Positions 24,001 to 34,962 of a stretch of DNA of 64,000 nt are shown one piece after another (position 1 is the stretch's first letter; the number at the start of each line of letters is the position of its first letter). Below the pieces are notes generated by a model. The model was not told the DNA's origin and made no database searches. It was given only the letters and a program-made list of their open reading frames with translations. Where the stretch lies: the NCBI RefSeq assembly GCF_000002985.6, contig NC_003284.9, positions 3,348,001 to 3,412,000 of the forward strand, given 5' to 3'. The stretch is from Caenorhabditis elegans (lineage: Eukaryota; Nematoda; Chromadorea; Rhabditida; Rhabditidae). The position numbers were made by a program, and so were the translations under genes.

Positions 24001-25067
24001 TTGTGACACTAGAACAGATGTACCCACTTGTCTTGGGAAGTAACATTGGAACTACGTTCAGTGGTGTTCTTGCTGCTTTCTCAACAGATCCGTCAAGATT
24101 TGAAAAGTACAGATAACGAAAAGAATTGTGGGGGTTATTGGTGAATTTTTCAGAGCGTTGCATATGGCAATGTGCCAAGTGATCTACAATATCATTGGAA
24201 CGTGCTTGTTCTATATTGTACCATGTACAAGGAAGTTTCCAGTATATTTATCAGTAAAACTGGGGGTAATTACGGACCATGTAAGTTTGGACTACAAATT
24301 CTATAAATTTTCTTTGACTGCTGTACGTACAGAGCGTCATTCGAATAATAACCAGAGTTTTTGTAAATGAAGAAGTACTTAATTTTATAAAACACATTTT
24401 GAAATGAATAGCCGGAGTCCTAGACAAAGTAGTTTTTTTTTTAATTCATTTAAGAAAAACTATACCTCTGGTATTTTTCAATCATTGTGTATTATTTTAC
24501 TTAAGTATTTCTTTATAATCTCCCAAATGTATTTATATGTATTTAATACTTACTAAGTACTTATTTATTGGCGGAAAAGTTAATTTCTTGCTAGAAAATC
24601 AATATGTAACTTTTCAGTACCGCTGGTTCATTGTTGTCTTCATCTCCACAGTTTTCCTGATTATTCCCTTCACTATAATCGGGCTCACGCTTTTACCAGA
24701 CAACGTTATTGTCATTGTCTTCATAATCATTCTTATCATCGCCATTACCTGTTGCTTTATTTGTGTATTACAGGTAATAACTCACCGCAAATGTTAAATA
24801 CTAATCCGGTTTCCGATTCAGAATAGTTGCAAAGAGTTTCTCCCGAAAATTCTACACAACTGGAGTTTTTTGCCAATTTGGATGAGATCATTGCAATATT
24901 ACGATCCTTTCATGTGCAAAGTGTTCACTAATATTCCTTATATTGGAGGATTTTTCCGGAAAGGAGGAGCCCATCGTGAACGCACCGAAAATGGGAAATA
25001 TGGAGAGGATGATATTGAGAAAAAGGTTCAGAAACTGGTACAACTTAGCGGGCAGACACAGGTTTAG
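21085..25067 (+). CDS. Type II sodium-phosphate cotransporter (SLC34 family)
   Basis: Eleven exons: 21085-21154, 21202-21342, 21516-21647, 21695-21999, 23283-23391, 23596-23717, 23769-23891, 23946-24106, 24154-24280, 24618-24773, 24822-25067. They join in frame to 563 aa. SLC34 proteins move inorganic phosphate into cells with sodium across the plasma membrane. The two family inverted-repeat motifs are present: QSATTTTN (about 98-105) and QSNSIFSSS (about 336-344), the latter followed by LGSNIGTT. A large extracellular loop with three N-glycosylation sequons (N224, N235, N246) and paired cysteines lies between the halves, as in the family. Intron 4 (22000-23282) contains a mariner element and intron 5 (23392-23595) an antisense tRNA, yet the host reading frame is intact. 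Confidence 0.93.
22010..23248 (-). mobile_element. mariner-family transposon in an SLC34 intron
   Basis: The element is 1239 bases. Its ends are matching inverted repeats: TCAGGTTGTCCCATAAGTTT at the left continues as TTTGTACT, and the right end is its inverse over at least 27 bases. It is flanked by TA on both sides (22008-22009 and 23249-23250), the mariner target duplication. It carries one transposase gene on the minus strand, opposite to the host gene. Size, ends and target site are all typical of mariner. The near-identical ends suggest a fairly recent insertion, but the transposase has a frameshift. Confidence 0.93.
22081..23099 (-). pseudogene. mariner transposase, single frameshift
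   Basis: From the ATG at 23099 to the stop at 22081 there are 1019 bases, one short of 340 codons, the normal mariner size. The N-terminal part reads MTIIKLERRDVRLLL and FRLGHSAMEAERNICGA, the helix-turn-helix region. At about 22957-22965 the frame shifts by one missing base in a run of A, just before KFKNGDFSLEE. The rest is open and carries the WVPHELS linker, the first catalytic aspartate in TGDEKW, the second in HDNARPH and the third in YSPDLAPTDYHLF (the mariner D,D34D triad). Apart from the frameshift no stop codon or missing catalytic residue was seen, so the copy is probably non-autonomous but little decayed. Confidence 0.88.
23422..23493 (-). tRNA. tRNA-Thr (anticodon AGT)
   Basis: On the minus strand the 72 bases fold into a perfect cloverleaf. 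Acceptor GCCTCAT pairs with ATGAGGC plus discriminator A; D stem GCTC/GAGC; anticodon stem TCTGT/ACAGA with loop CTAGTAA; T stem GCTGG/CCAGC with loop TTCGATT. The anticodon AGT (read as IGU) decodes threonine. A box TGGCTCAGTGG and B box GGTTCGATTCC are both intact and no intron is present. It lies inside intron 5 of the SLC34 gene, antisense to it. T-rich terminator sequence on the minus strand should follow below 23422; AACTTTTTGC lies there. Confidence 0.93.
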
Positions 25068-25417
25068 CCGTTTTGTAACTCCTGCCGTTAACACTTTACA
25101 TATCTGCGTGTTCTGGTGGTTATGATATATCTTTGTTGGAAGTTGTGCTAACTTTCTTATCAGACATATCTTTGTTTTTTTTTTTTGAACGCTCCCATGC
25201 TTTTAGTTTATTGACTAGCAGCTTTTACTTGTTAATTCACTTAAACAGGTTTATTGGATTGTTTTATTATTATTATTACTTGAATAAAAAGCATTTTGCC
25301 CTGTTGATAATTTTTTTAAACTTCAGTTACTGGCGGGTTTTCATATTCGACATCCGGGTCCACACGAGAGGAAACACCTGGAACACATCAAAATTATTTG
25401 ATACTTATGACAAAAAG
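25068..25417. other. Gap between convergent SLC34 and claudin-like genes
   Basis: About 350 bases of T-rich DNA holding both 3' untranslated regions. AATAAA at about 25283 may serve the SLC34 transcript. No coding sequence was seen. Confidence 0.45.
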
Positions 25418-26668
25418 TTAAAGCATACAGAGCAGGAATGCGGAGCACAGAAGTATGCCGGTGCTGACGACAGCCATCCAAAACGACCAAGATAAGATAT
25501 TCATGTCACTTCCCTGGAACATTAAACATTGAATTTGAAAAATGATGTCCCCCAACTCACGTAGTCATAATGGTATACATCCTGGAATTGGAGTTGCTGT
25601 AACGTGAACGTTTTGCCTTCGCGATTTGCATTCCAATAGATTAAACATCCAGATCCAGAGAACACTCCAGTGATAAAAATAAGCAGCGTAGTGGACGGCT
25701 TGCAACGTTGGCAGCAAAACGGACCAAATAGGAGTACGGTAGATGCAATCATACAGGAAATGGCAAGAAAGAGCGCGACAAAGACTTCATATGCTGAAAA
25801 GCAAAACAGATACTGTTAAGTAGCATTAGAATGAAAGTCTGAAAGGCAGATTAGCGCTTGAAACAAATTGGAAATTTTGCCAAGTTTTAATAGCCTACTT
25901 GGGTAGAAAAATGTGTATGGTCAAATAAAACTTAAAAAAAAAACTTAAATTTGAAAAAAGAGCAATGTAATTTGAAACAGTAATTTTTGGTCACAACGGT
26001 TTATTTACGATCAGATAATATAAAATCCTCAAGTACGCGTGGTGAGACCCGTGTGTCTAAATTATTATTTTTCGACGTCTACGTAATAGTAATGTTTTCA
26101 ATATTATAAACACATACATATATTCAAACTTTGGTCGTTTTACGAGATGAGCGATACTCATGCCAAAAATACGTAGTTTTCTTAACTTTTCCAATTTTCC
26201 CGCCAAATACTTACTTTGTGTAGGTAAGTGTCGATACATGGATCTTTCCGAGTACATGTCGTATCCATCCATGAAATTGCGCAGCTGTTTGAACATGCTT
26301 GACAGACGGAAATTACAACTGCCATATTGTCGCGTAGTGATGCATTGACGCAGGACTCCGCGGTGCATTTGAAGATTGTCTAAGAATTGATGAGATTTGC
26401 CGGGAAAATCTCAGTATCCTGTCTATATTTTAGAGCCTTACCCATTTGGTTGCGAGGTTGATGAATGGACCAATAGTCGGAGATCAACGCGATGACCAGC
26501 ATTCCAGTGCCGACCAGAAGAAGTATCCATGATACCACCTAGAAAATCAAATGTTCGAATCAATTTTTTTTTATAATTTAACATTACCAAATCTTAACTT
26601 TGAATTGGCATTTTTTAAAGTTATTTATTAAAAATACAAACCTGTAGGCCGGTGAATTGCATAGCCAT
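25418..26668 (-). CDS. Claudin-like four-transmembrane protein
   Basis: Five exons: 26642-26668, 26442-26538, 26215-26379, 25561-25793, 25418-25513, giving 205 aa. Four hydrophobic segments lie at about residues 8-29, 98-120, 128-150 and 183-205, with a large first extracellular loop. That loop has a tryptophan just after the first span (W32) and two cysteines nine residues apart (C54, C63), the spacing of the claudin/PMP22 family disulphide. The usual GLW before the first cysteine is replaced by GVLRQC, so this is a divergent member. Family proteins shape junctions, channels or membrane domains. The last span runs to the stop codon, leaving almost no cytosolic tail and no PDZ-binding end. 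The small first exon (9 aa) makes the start less certain. Confidence 0.72.
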
Positions 26669-29200
26669 TTTGAATTCCTCGTAATCAGACGAACTTCATG
26701 CGTAGTTTACGTATCCATTGCAAAGTGAACAAAACCCAACCTAATATAAATTTATTCTATATCGGTAACATCAAAGTACGAGAGATTAATGATATTATTC
26801 AGAAAAGAACAAGGTAGCGTAATTAAACTAAAAGAAGCAGAAGTGCAGTGAATATAAAAGAAGGGGAGGATAAGGAGGAGCACGGAGAGTGCGAGTAGTT
26901 AACTAACAGCGATTCATAAATATGCATGGCAGTAAAGGCGGGCAGTGTTGTGGTCACTCAAAGATTTTGTTAGATTGACTTTTTGAGCACGAGTGCGAAG
27001 AGGCAAGGGAATTGGAATTGGCGCGTTGGAATTAGAATTCAAATTGAAATTAGATTCTGAGCACAAATTTTTTCGTCAGTTTCCGTTGCATATAATTTTT
27101 GGACACTTTCCGGTAGAGTACACACGATGAAAATTTTGTTAGGTCCGAAAATCAGAAAAAATAAATAAATTAAATAAAAACGAGAGAAAAATGAAAGTGG
27201 AAACATTGCTCAAAAAACATTTTCGAAATGCAAAGTGTCGTGTCTTTTTCTTTATTGGTATGATTCGGTTAGTATGCAAAGTCAAAAAAAAAAGAGAAAA
27301 AATGTTGAGAATTCGAGATGAGTATTCTCAAAACCTCCCCCTTCAAACTAGCTAACATAGTATACACCAATGCCGAGTTCACAAAATTTTTCGGACGAAA
27401 AATGGGATGGGTAAACTGGTCTCAATCTGCAACACGTTAAGAAGACATCCCCCAAAAGAAAAAGTTCAAAGCATATGGAAACAATCTTATCCATCTCACT
27501 AAATCTCGATGACTCCCAACGGGGCAGTGTGTGTTGCGAATGGAGAGAAAGTGGGGTGGAACGACAAAAAAAAACCGGGAGAAAATAGGAAATACACATG
27601 GTGCATACATTGACGGATTTCTATTCGGAACAAAAGACTTTAGTTTTCTCAGAGCAAGAATTGAGCTGACAACGCTGACGACTACTACAAAAACACCTCT
27701 TCCTGCTGCCGAAGATTGGAAAATTTTAATTGTGACTCGTAGATGAAAAATTGTGATTTGAGCCGACGAGTCTGCTGTTGTTGCTGGACAAGGCAAAAAA
27801 GGCAAGTCGTTTCTTATGTGAAGTAGGAGTCCAAGCCCCAGAGTGACGGGAAATATGAAGTATGTAATTTTTCGTTCAGTTTACATTTGTGACGACCACT
27901 CTACGATAAAAATTATGAGCTTCAGAAGACAACTAAATACACCCTTAAAATTAGCAAACATCGTAAATTTTGTTTTTCAACTATGTAGATCAAAACATTT
28001 CTCAGCGGTTTAGCAATGCATGGCAGGAGAAGTTGAAATAAACAAATAAACGCAAAGTTTACGTTAAGCTAGAATATGTACTACGCTATGTTCCAAAGTT
28101 TTTAAAGATGACAATATTATTCCATGTGCTATTTAATTTTAATGTTGATAAACTTTTAGAAAGGGGTTTTTGCATTTCTTTTTTTGGCGCACCCGGAAAA
28201 GCGTGCAATTCCAAATTGTTAAAGAAAAGTTGTGTCAATTTCCATTGGATACAATTTTTGGACATTTTCCAGTAGAGTACATTTTGGAAATTTCTTTGGT
28301 CCAAAAATAAGAACAATGATAACGAAAAAAGAAACAATGGTCAAAGACCATTTTGAACTTGAGATTTAAGGTTCATTTGACAAAGAAATGTTTTTTATTA
28401 CAGCTACAGTACTATTACTATTATATGTAGTAAAGTCATTTTAATTGAAGCAAAAATCCCAGAAACATTACTCTTTCCTCTAAATACACTTACATTTTAG
28501 AGTTTCATGTTCTGAACTTGCTTTTACTGTAGAAAATAACTTTTTTCTGCAAATTTCAAAATTATTCTAAAAACAATTAATGTTATCGTCAGACTAAGAT
28601 GTAGAAACTAAATGAGTGTCCGTATTTGGCGGCGGCAGATGAATACGCACATAGACGTGTACATCTCATCCGGCCACTTTTCATCCGAAATCTTGTGATT
28701 CTTGTCGACGAATACACTAATTACCAGTGGTTATACGTGCGCACACATTCTCCAATCGGATCAAATTCGAGCACAGCAGAATATTCTATACTTTTTCTCG
28801 TCACACGGGGCGAAAAATGAAGCTGTCCATGAAAGCATTTTGTGTTTATTTGGAGATGAGAATACCTATTGCTGTTTTGAAGGAATGGAAATGACGCGGA
28901 AAAGGGGAGGGAGAGAAAAAGCAAGCGAAACGACCTCACGCGTCGTTTTCATTCAAACTATGTACAGCTCGGTTTTTATTTGAAATTGAGAAAATGGGAA
29001 CAAATTTGAAAATTGGAAGATTATATGGACAAATTATTAATCAATAATCACAAAAGTAATTGGCCACAATGTATCGAATGAAAAAAGTGAATTCAGAGTT
29101 TGGCTTTAACAAAATATACACACATACATGACGGTTCGGTGGCTCACTAGCCAAACCGGAAACACTAAACAAAAGTGGGTTGGCTATTTCCGCAGTAGTT
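26669..29200. other. Intergenic DNA between two minus-strand genes
   Basis: Promoter of the claudin-like gene on the left and 3' end of the WDR91-like gene on the right. Two diverged direct copies of a block of about 90 bases (TAGAGTACA preceded by ATTTTTGGACAYTTTCC) lie at about 27065-27155 and 28228-28315. No coding exon was recognised; frames such as 27437-27805 look spurious. Confidence 0.5.
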
Positions 29201-30889
29201 TCAGTCTGTAGATGGAGAAGGCTTCTTCGAGCTTGTAAGAGATTTCAGAAGATTCCGTAGAGACGGTTTTGAGTGGCCACGTTTCACAGGAGCAGAACAT
29301 CTGCAAGTTGTATATATACATTCATGTCTTAGTTTCTTTGAAAATTGTATTTTCGTGGTACATTTCCAGGTGCAAAAAACATGTACGAAAATGCTAATTC
29401 TCCAGGTGAAAATTGGAATTTCTTGGCATCTATGTAGTTGTGAATTTGCAAAAGTGGTCTGAATACCTATGCAAAAACAACTTGACACAACATTTCAATA
29501 AACTTAAATGCTTAAGAAACAAAAGTTTAAAGCCGAATTTCGAAATAAGATCTCCCGAAAATTCTTAAAAACGTCTTTATGTAGGTTGTTTAATATTAAA
29601 TAAAAATAATCTCAGAAATTTACAGCAACTTGGATACTGAAAAATGACAACCGCAAAAAATTCAAGACACTAAAGATAGGTGAGAAGTTGCCACAGTTAT
29701 TTCGAAAATTGCTATAGTTGGCGGGAAACTTTTCGGAGGGTACAGTTTTGGGGGTTCAGAAGTTTCGACTATTTCCGGGTCCCATATTAGATTTTTTTAA
29801 TTATCTGAGGACAGTAGTTGCGTAAGAAATTCAGTTTTTATTTACCCATCACATTTTCTTGAACATTATACATAGTAGATTCTTATAATGAAATTTAGTA
29901 TTTTGAGTTAATTTTGACTTTTTTTGAGTAACAATATTACACATCGATAGTACATTTTCAAAGAACGTTTTTACAGGAAATACGTGTCTGCTAGTTCAAT
30001 TTTACTTTTTAAACAAATCACTGAGCAATGAACAAACTCACTGAGCAATTACTGCGAAGTCGTCTATCAAATCTTCATCGAAATCCACATGATCGTTCTG
30101 TAAAACTTTATTTAAGATAACTTTTTTTCAATTCCAGTATCTTACTCCAGTCGGATCTCTTGCTATTCCTTCTACAATCGTTCCGATAACACTTGGAGAA
30201 ACGTTCGCCAAACTTGTCGACAAAAAGTTATGAAGTGATACGTAGTATATTTCAATCCACGTTTTATCAAAATACTTTCTAAATGGCTCGGTGTCCTTTG
30301 CATGGTGGTTGTAGGGAAATGCTGAAAGTTGAAACAATGACCATTTTTCAAAAAAAAAAAACCGGCATACCAAACCAATCTGCCCATTGCGGATTGTTTA
30401 ACGTAAGTGACGACATTTTCCGGAAAAATTCGTTGCATTTTGAAATGTTTTTCTTTTGAACACACCGAACGAGAAATAATCGATAGGCGCTGGCTTCGTA
30501 ACATTGCGCTTGTTTTATTCCTTCCTGAAAATAATCGATTTAAAATTATTGATGGTAATAACTGTTAGAATAATTGAATTTTAAAGAAAAAACTGACCGT
30601 ATCTAAACTATGAAAAACGCGGGCATTCCAAGACTCCCACATTGCGCATAAAGTGTCCACGTCGTGTTTATCAATGGCATCTGTCATCTCGTCAATGCAT
30701 CTATCTACCTGAATAAAATGATCGGCATATTGATTTTTTGAAAATTTAAAGACCAAAAATAATTACCTGATAGTTAGCTTCTTTGGCAAATGAAGATTCC
30801 TGATCGAAAGCTTTCAAACTGGTGACCATCGACTTCGCCGCCAAATAGTTTCTGACCACTTCGTCGGTGGAGTTGGAAACATGGCTCAT
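29201..30889 (-). CDS. WDR91 N-terminal-region protein without WD40 domain
   Basis: Six exons: 30767-30889, 30598-30708, 30371-30524, 30146-30321, 30042-30097, 29201-29300. They join in frame to 239 aa. The first 170 or so residues follow the N-terminal helical (LisH/CTLH-like) region of WDR91: DEVVRNYLAAKS, VDRCIDEMTDAID, CAMWESWNARVFHSLD, ASAYRLFLVRCVQ, NPQWADWFAFPY and WIEIYYVSLHNFLST. WDR91 works with WDR81 on endosomes to lower PI3P and promote early-to-late endosome conversion. Here the chain ends after an acidic NDHVDFDEDLIDD stretch and a basic serine-rich tail, with no WD40 repeats in or after the gene. C. elegans has a named WDR91 relative, SORF-2; I cannot tell whether this is it. 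A TTTGCAG acceptor 11 bases before the ATG supports the start. Confidence 0.82.
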
Positions 30890-32581
30890 TTGGTTAAATC
30901 TGCAAAGAAATGTTTGTTTATGTGATTGCGAATAAAAAAGGTATTCAACATGAAAAATCAATTATATATGCCCTCAGAAAAAGTAAAATGCGCTCTAATG
31001 CAACACATTCAAGTAAACACACGAAAAGGTGTGCGTTCATCGATCGGTCGTCGTCACAAACAAAACAAAAACGAGTCCTGCCGATTTATATTGGCGGTTT
31101 AGCATTTTAATATGAGAAAGTTGTTATAAAAAAATATTTCACAATTGAAACACTTACTGAAGTAATAAATTAGAAATTCGCAAAAATACACGTTACAGAG
31201 CTATAATCATTGTCGTTTATACGTCAATAAGCGCCCAAAAAATGCCGGATCACTCCGAGTGGAGTACGTGCGCGATGGCCGAAGATTTGCGCATGGCCGA
31301 GCCGGGAAGAACCTTGTAAACGCGATGCATAAAAAAACAATGTGTGTTCAATGAATATTGGATAAAAACAAGACTATGCGACTTACGAAATTAATACCTT
31401 ACATAAAATTTTGAAATTTTTTTCAGACTGAAGCAGTTTTGTTGATTCTGGGTAATGTTTGTTATTTTAAGGTCGGTTTTAAATCATAACATTTGTTGAA
31501 GAATCAAGTAAATATAGGAAATTTTGAGAACAATTTTCCAGTGGCAATATTTTGTTATTCTTTATATATTTTTTTAAAGCATTTTTTAAAACCCTGCATT
31601 TTTGAAAATGAATGAAATTTTCATGAACACATGTTTTTCTCATGATAATTGGTACTTTCCAAAGTCTCAAATTCGCACGCTTTAATTTTTTACAAGTAAA
31701 CTCATTTTTAAAAATTCTTTAAATTTTTGATTTGGTGCTCTGTTGTTCAGTGTGAGATTTGAAAATTGTGTAGGTGTAATGAAACGTTGTATTACTTGTT
31801 TTACAGTTTTGAGAGGTGTTTTTGTTACCGTTGTATTCATTTGAAAGTTGGTAAAATTTCAATCGTAATATTTTGACACAGTCACGTACAGTTTTCAAAA
31901 TGGTTAAAATTTTTGGGGCAGGTATACTACACATGCACTCTGAAATATTTAACTTTTATTTGATTACCATTTAAATTTGAAATTAAAATACATCAAAAAA
32001 AGCTCGTTGTTCAACCTTACCATGCCACTTTTCCGATGAGTGTTTTTATGCTATCAAATTTCAGACTGCGATTGCCCCCTATATATTCCAACCGTTGATG
32101 ACTAGACACTTATCGTTTCATTTGTTCACGAAAAGTCCGAAATTTCACACCAAAAACAGATAAACAAACACCATTTTCACTGGCTTAACCTCCCTCCGAA
32201 CAATCGGCGAACTAATCACATAAAGTGTGAAGCAAGAAAAAAAAACGAAAAATATCTAGGCTCATCACAGCCTCCAGTTCTCTAACTTTGCTGCTTCAAT
32301 TTCATATTTTTCTTCCATTAGCTGTCACAATTGTTTCCAACGTGTTTCAATCTTTTCTGCCATTAGATCAAGTTTCTCAACATATTTCTTCTTATTTGCT
32401 TTGATTTGTTTCTCCTGATGGAGAAGAAGTATCGAAGTTCAAGTAGGTAGCAACTGATGAATGTGTTTTGCAGAGGCAACGTGTAAAGGCCGGAACGGAA
32501 ATTGAGCCGGCAACCAGTTGACTTTTTACTTTTTTCACACATTTTTCTTCTCAGCTATCTTTGTGTTGAGAAAATTCACAA
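30890..32581. other. Shared upstream region of divergent genes
   Basis: The WDR91-like gene (minus) and the apyrase gene (plus) diverge from here, so it should contain both promoters. A GC-richer island at about 31230-31330 contains GCGCGATGGCCGAAGA and GCGCATGGCCGAGC, near-repeats that might be regulatory. No coding sequence was recognised. Confidence 0.45.
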
Positions 32582-34838
32582 ATGTGGCTTCTTCTATCAA
32601 TTTTCCTATGTGCTCCATTCTTTCTAAACGGGTCGGAAATTAAAAAACGTAAGTAATGAAGCAATTTTTATTATAACTTTCCTAACTTGTAAAGCACTAT
32701 GCGAAGTGATTCAAGTGGACTCGAAAAACAACAGTGATATGTTACTACCGTTAGCAATTATCACTGATATGGATAGTAAAACCAAACAGAAAGATAGCTG
32801 GTACAGTACTCTCAGATACGGGGCTCTGGCCTTTTCACAGGTAATTTCCGCAAAAGAAAAACCAGAAAATAAAAAAAATACATTTAATTTCAGAATCGAA
32901 CTGCTTCTTTCATTCACTGGCTAGGTGGAGTTAACATCACATCGAATTTTAACTTTAACCAAAAATCAATGGAAATGAGTGATTTGAAAATTTTCAACAA
33001 CAGATTATTATCAGTGGATGATAAAATCGGAGTTGTCTACTGGCTGAGAAACGGCACCGCAATTCCATGGGTAATCTCGTCAACGGGAAATGGATCTTCA
33101 AGTAGTCGTAAGTTGGTCTTGGTTGAAAAATTTAATGTTTACGAATAATACAAACATTTCTCACTGGGGTATTCTTTTACTACGGAATTTTCTCAGCTTG
33201 TTATTTTTATTGATGAGAGATTTTCACATAGGATTACTTAGGAAATATGAGATCTCAAGAATTCAATCCCATACACACATGTCCGTGGACTATTCAGAAA
33301 AAGGTTGGCAGTGAACATTTTGGGGGGTTTCCTGCTGGTCAGGGGAGCAGCAATTTCCGGCCCGCAATTCTGCAAAATTAGCCCGCAGCATGACATGTTC
33401 TCCCAATATTTTTAATTCAAATGTAGCATGTGTATTTTCGGAACGCATATTTAAAAATACATCTTTTAGGTTGAGAAAAATACAACGTTTGGAATTTTTT
33501 AAAATATTTTTTGGCTCAGGAAATAACCATTTCTAAGCCTAATGATGAAAAAATGCACATCAACTTTAATTGAAATGTACAACATTTGACAAATAAATTA
33601 ATATTTAACTTATTTCCGAATTGCGTTCCGATAATACACAAAAACCGGAAAACATTTTGTGTTTTGGAAAAAAAATCCATTTTCTTAGTTTAAACGAAAA
33701 AATATGGTTAAAAACAGTCTAAAAGCAGATAATTGCTTGAAATACAAACTATCCAAAATTCGGTATTTAATTATCAGTTAAAACATATGAATGGAAAATG
33801 CATCAGAGCATATTTTTGAGCCAGGTATACACAAGCACCAAATTTTTATATGATTTTTTTCAGTTTTCAAACACTTTAAAGATCTTTTTACAATTGCTCC
33901 GACTAAAATAGAAACTATTTTCATTGGGAGAACAAGCTGCCTCCGCTCATTTTGTAGAATAGTCAACTGACATTTTCCGCGCATCACTGCAGCTGGTACA
34001 AAAATGTTTTGACTGGTTGCATCAACATAGAGTCGAGAATTTCTGCTAAACAATTTACACAGTGTTTTTTTTTAAATTTCCTCAAAAACCTTTCTTCAAA
34101 ACATAAATTTTCCAGCTTTCAAAGGAGAGTGGATGACAATTAGAAACAATAAATTGTACCTTGGAAGCAGCGGACACGAGCTTCGGACATTCACGGGAGA
34201 ATACCTTAACGACGATGAAATGTACATTAGGGTAGGCTTTTGAATTATTTTACAAAAAAAAAACATTTTAACATTCTGTCAGGTAATATCTGGAAATGGT
34301 GGTATGAGAGTTGAAGATTGGATTTCGAGATTCGTAAAACTCCGTAGAGCAGTTGGTATAAGTTTTCCGGGGTACATGATCCATGAAGCTGTACACTGGT
34401 CAGATGTTCACAAGAAATGGTTCTTCCTTCCGAGGTATGCCTCAAAAGAGCCTTACAATGCGGCAACAGCATATGAAACAGGTGACATAGGCTATTTCAG
34501 TTTTTATAATAATAATAATATCGGTTGTAGGAGTAAACATGTTACTGAGTACATCCGACTGTTTCTGTGATACAAAGGTAGTCTACATTGGGAAACACAA
34601 ACCACAACGAGGATTCAGCGCCTTTCAATTTATACCGGGGACTAACGATGAAATTATCGTCGCGTTGAAAACATCCGAAGTACCAGCAGATCCAACGAAA
34701 CCATTTGTAAACAAAATTTTCTCCACGTGGATTACAATTTTCAAGATTGATGGAACTGTTATTCTAGAGGATCAAGCATTAGAAGACGGGGTTAAGTATG
34801 AAGGAATTGAGTTTGCGAATGTTTTTCAGTGTTTGTAA
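32582..34838 (+). CDS. Calcium-activated apyrase (CANT1 family)
   Basis: Six exons: 32582-32648, 32695-32840, 32894-33107, 34116-34231, 34283-34481, 34531-34838, giving 349 aa. CANT1-type apyrases hydrolyse nucleoside di- and triphosphates (preferring UDP/GDP) in the ER/Golgi lumen or outside the cell and need calcium. A signal peptide covers about residues 1-18. Family blocks appear in order: AIITDMDSKT, GEWMTIRNNKLYLGSSG, VEDWISRFVKLR, GYMIHEAVHWSD, WFFLPRYASKEPYN, NMLLSTS, GFSAFQFIPGT, DEIIVALK and the C-terminal VKYEGIEFANV. These match human CANT1 throughout. Intron 3 (33108-34115) is unusually long. C. elegans has an apyrase named apy-1; I cannot confirm that this is that gene. The AATAAA at 34875-34880 is the likely poly(A) signal. 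Confidence 0.92.
33108..34115. other. Long apyrase intron 3
   Basis: A 1-kb intron in a gene whose other introns are 45-55 bases. It contains AT-rich sequence and a 91-codon open frame on the minus strand (33778-34053) with no recognised domain. No element ends were identified. Confidence 0.5.
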
Positions 34839-34874
34839 CATAATGCCATACAATGTTGTATAAAAAACAAAGTT

Positions 34875-34880
34875 AATAAA
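34875..34880 (+). terminator. Polyadenylation signal of the apyrase gene
   Basis: AATAAA 37 bases past the apyrase stop codon. The convergent acid phosphatase stop codon lies only about 85 bases further on. Confidence 0.7.
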
Positions 34881-34962
34881 ATTTTATTATTTTTCATTTT
34901 TTGTATCAACTTCTTTAGAGAACAGCAAACCTGAGCACTGAACGTTTTTTTTTTTTGATATG

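Noticed and set aside
29201-29300. The last exon of the WDR91-like gene as a mis-splice, with the WD40 domain further on
   Set aside because: The splice is clean and in phase, and the next 2.5 kb downstream show no WD40-coding sequence on the minus strand.
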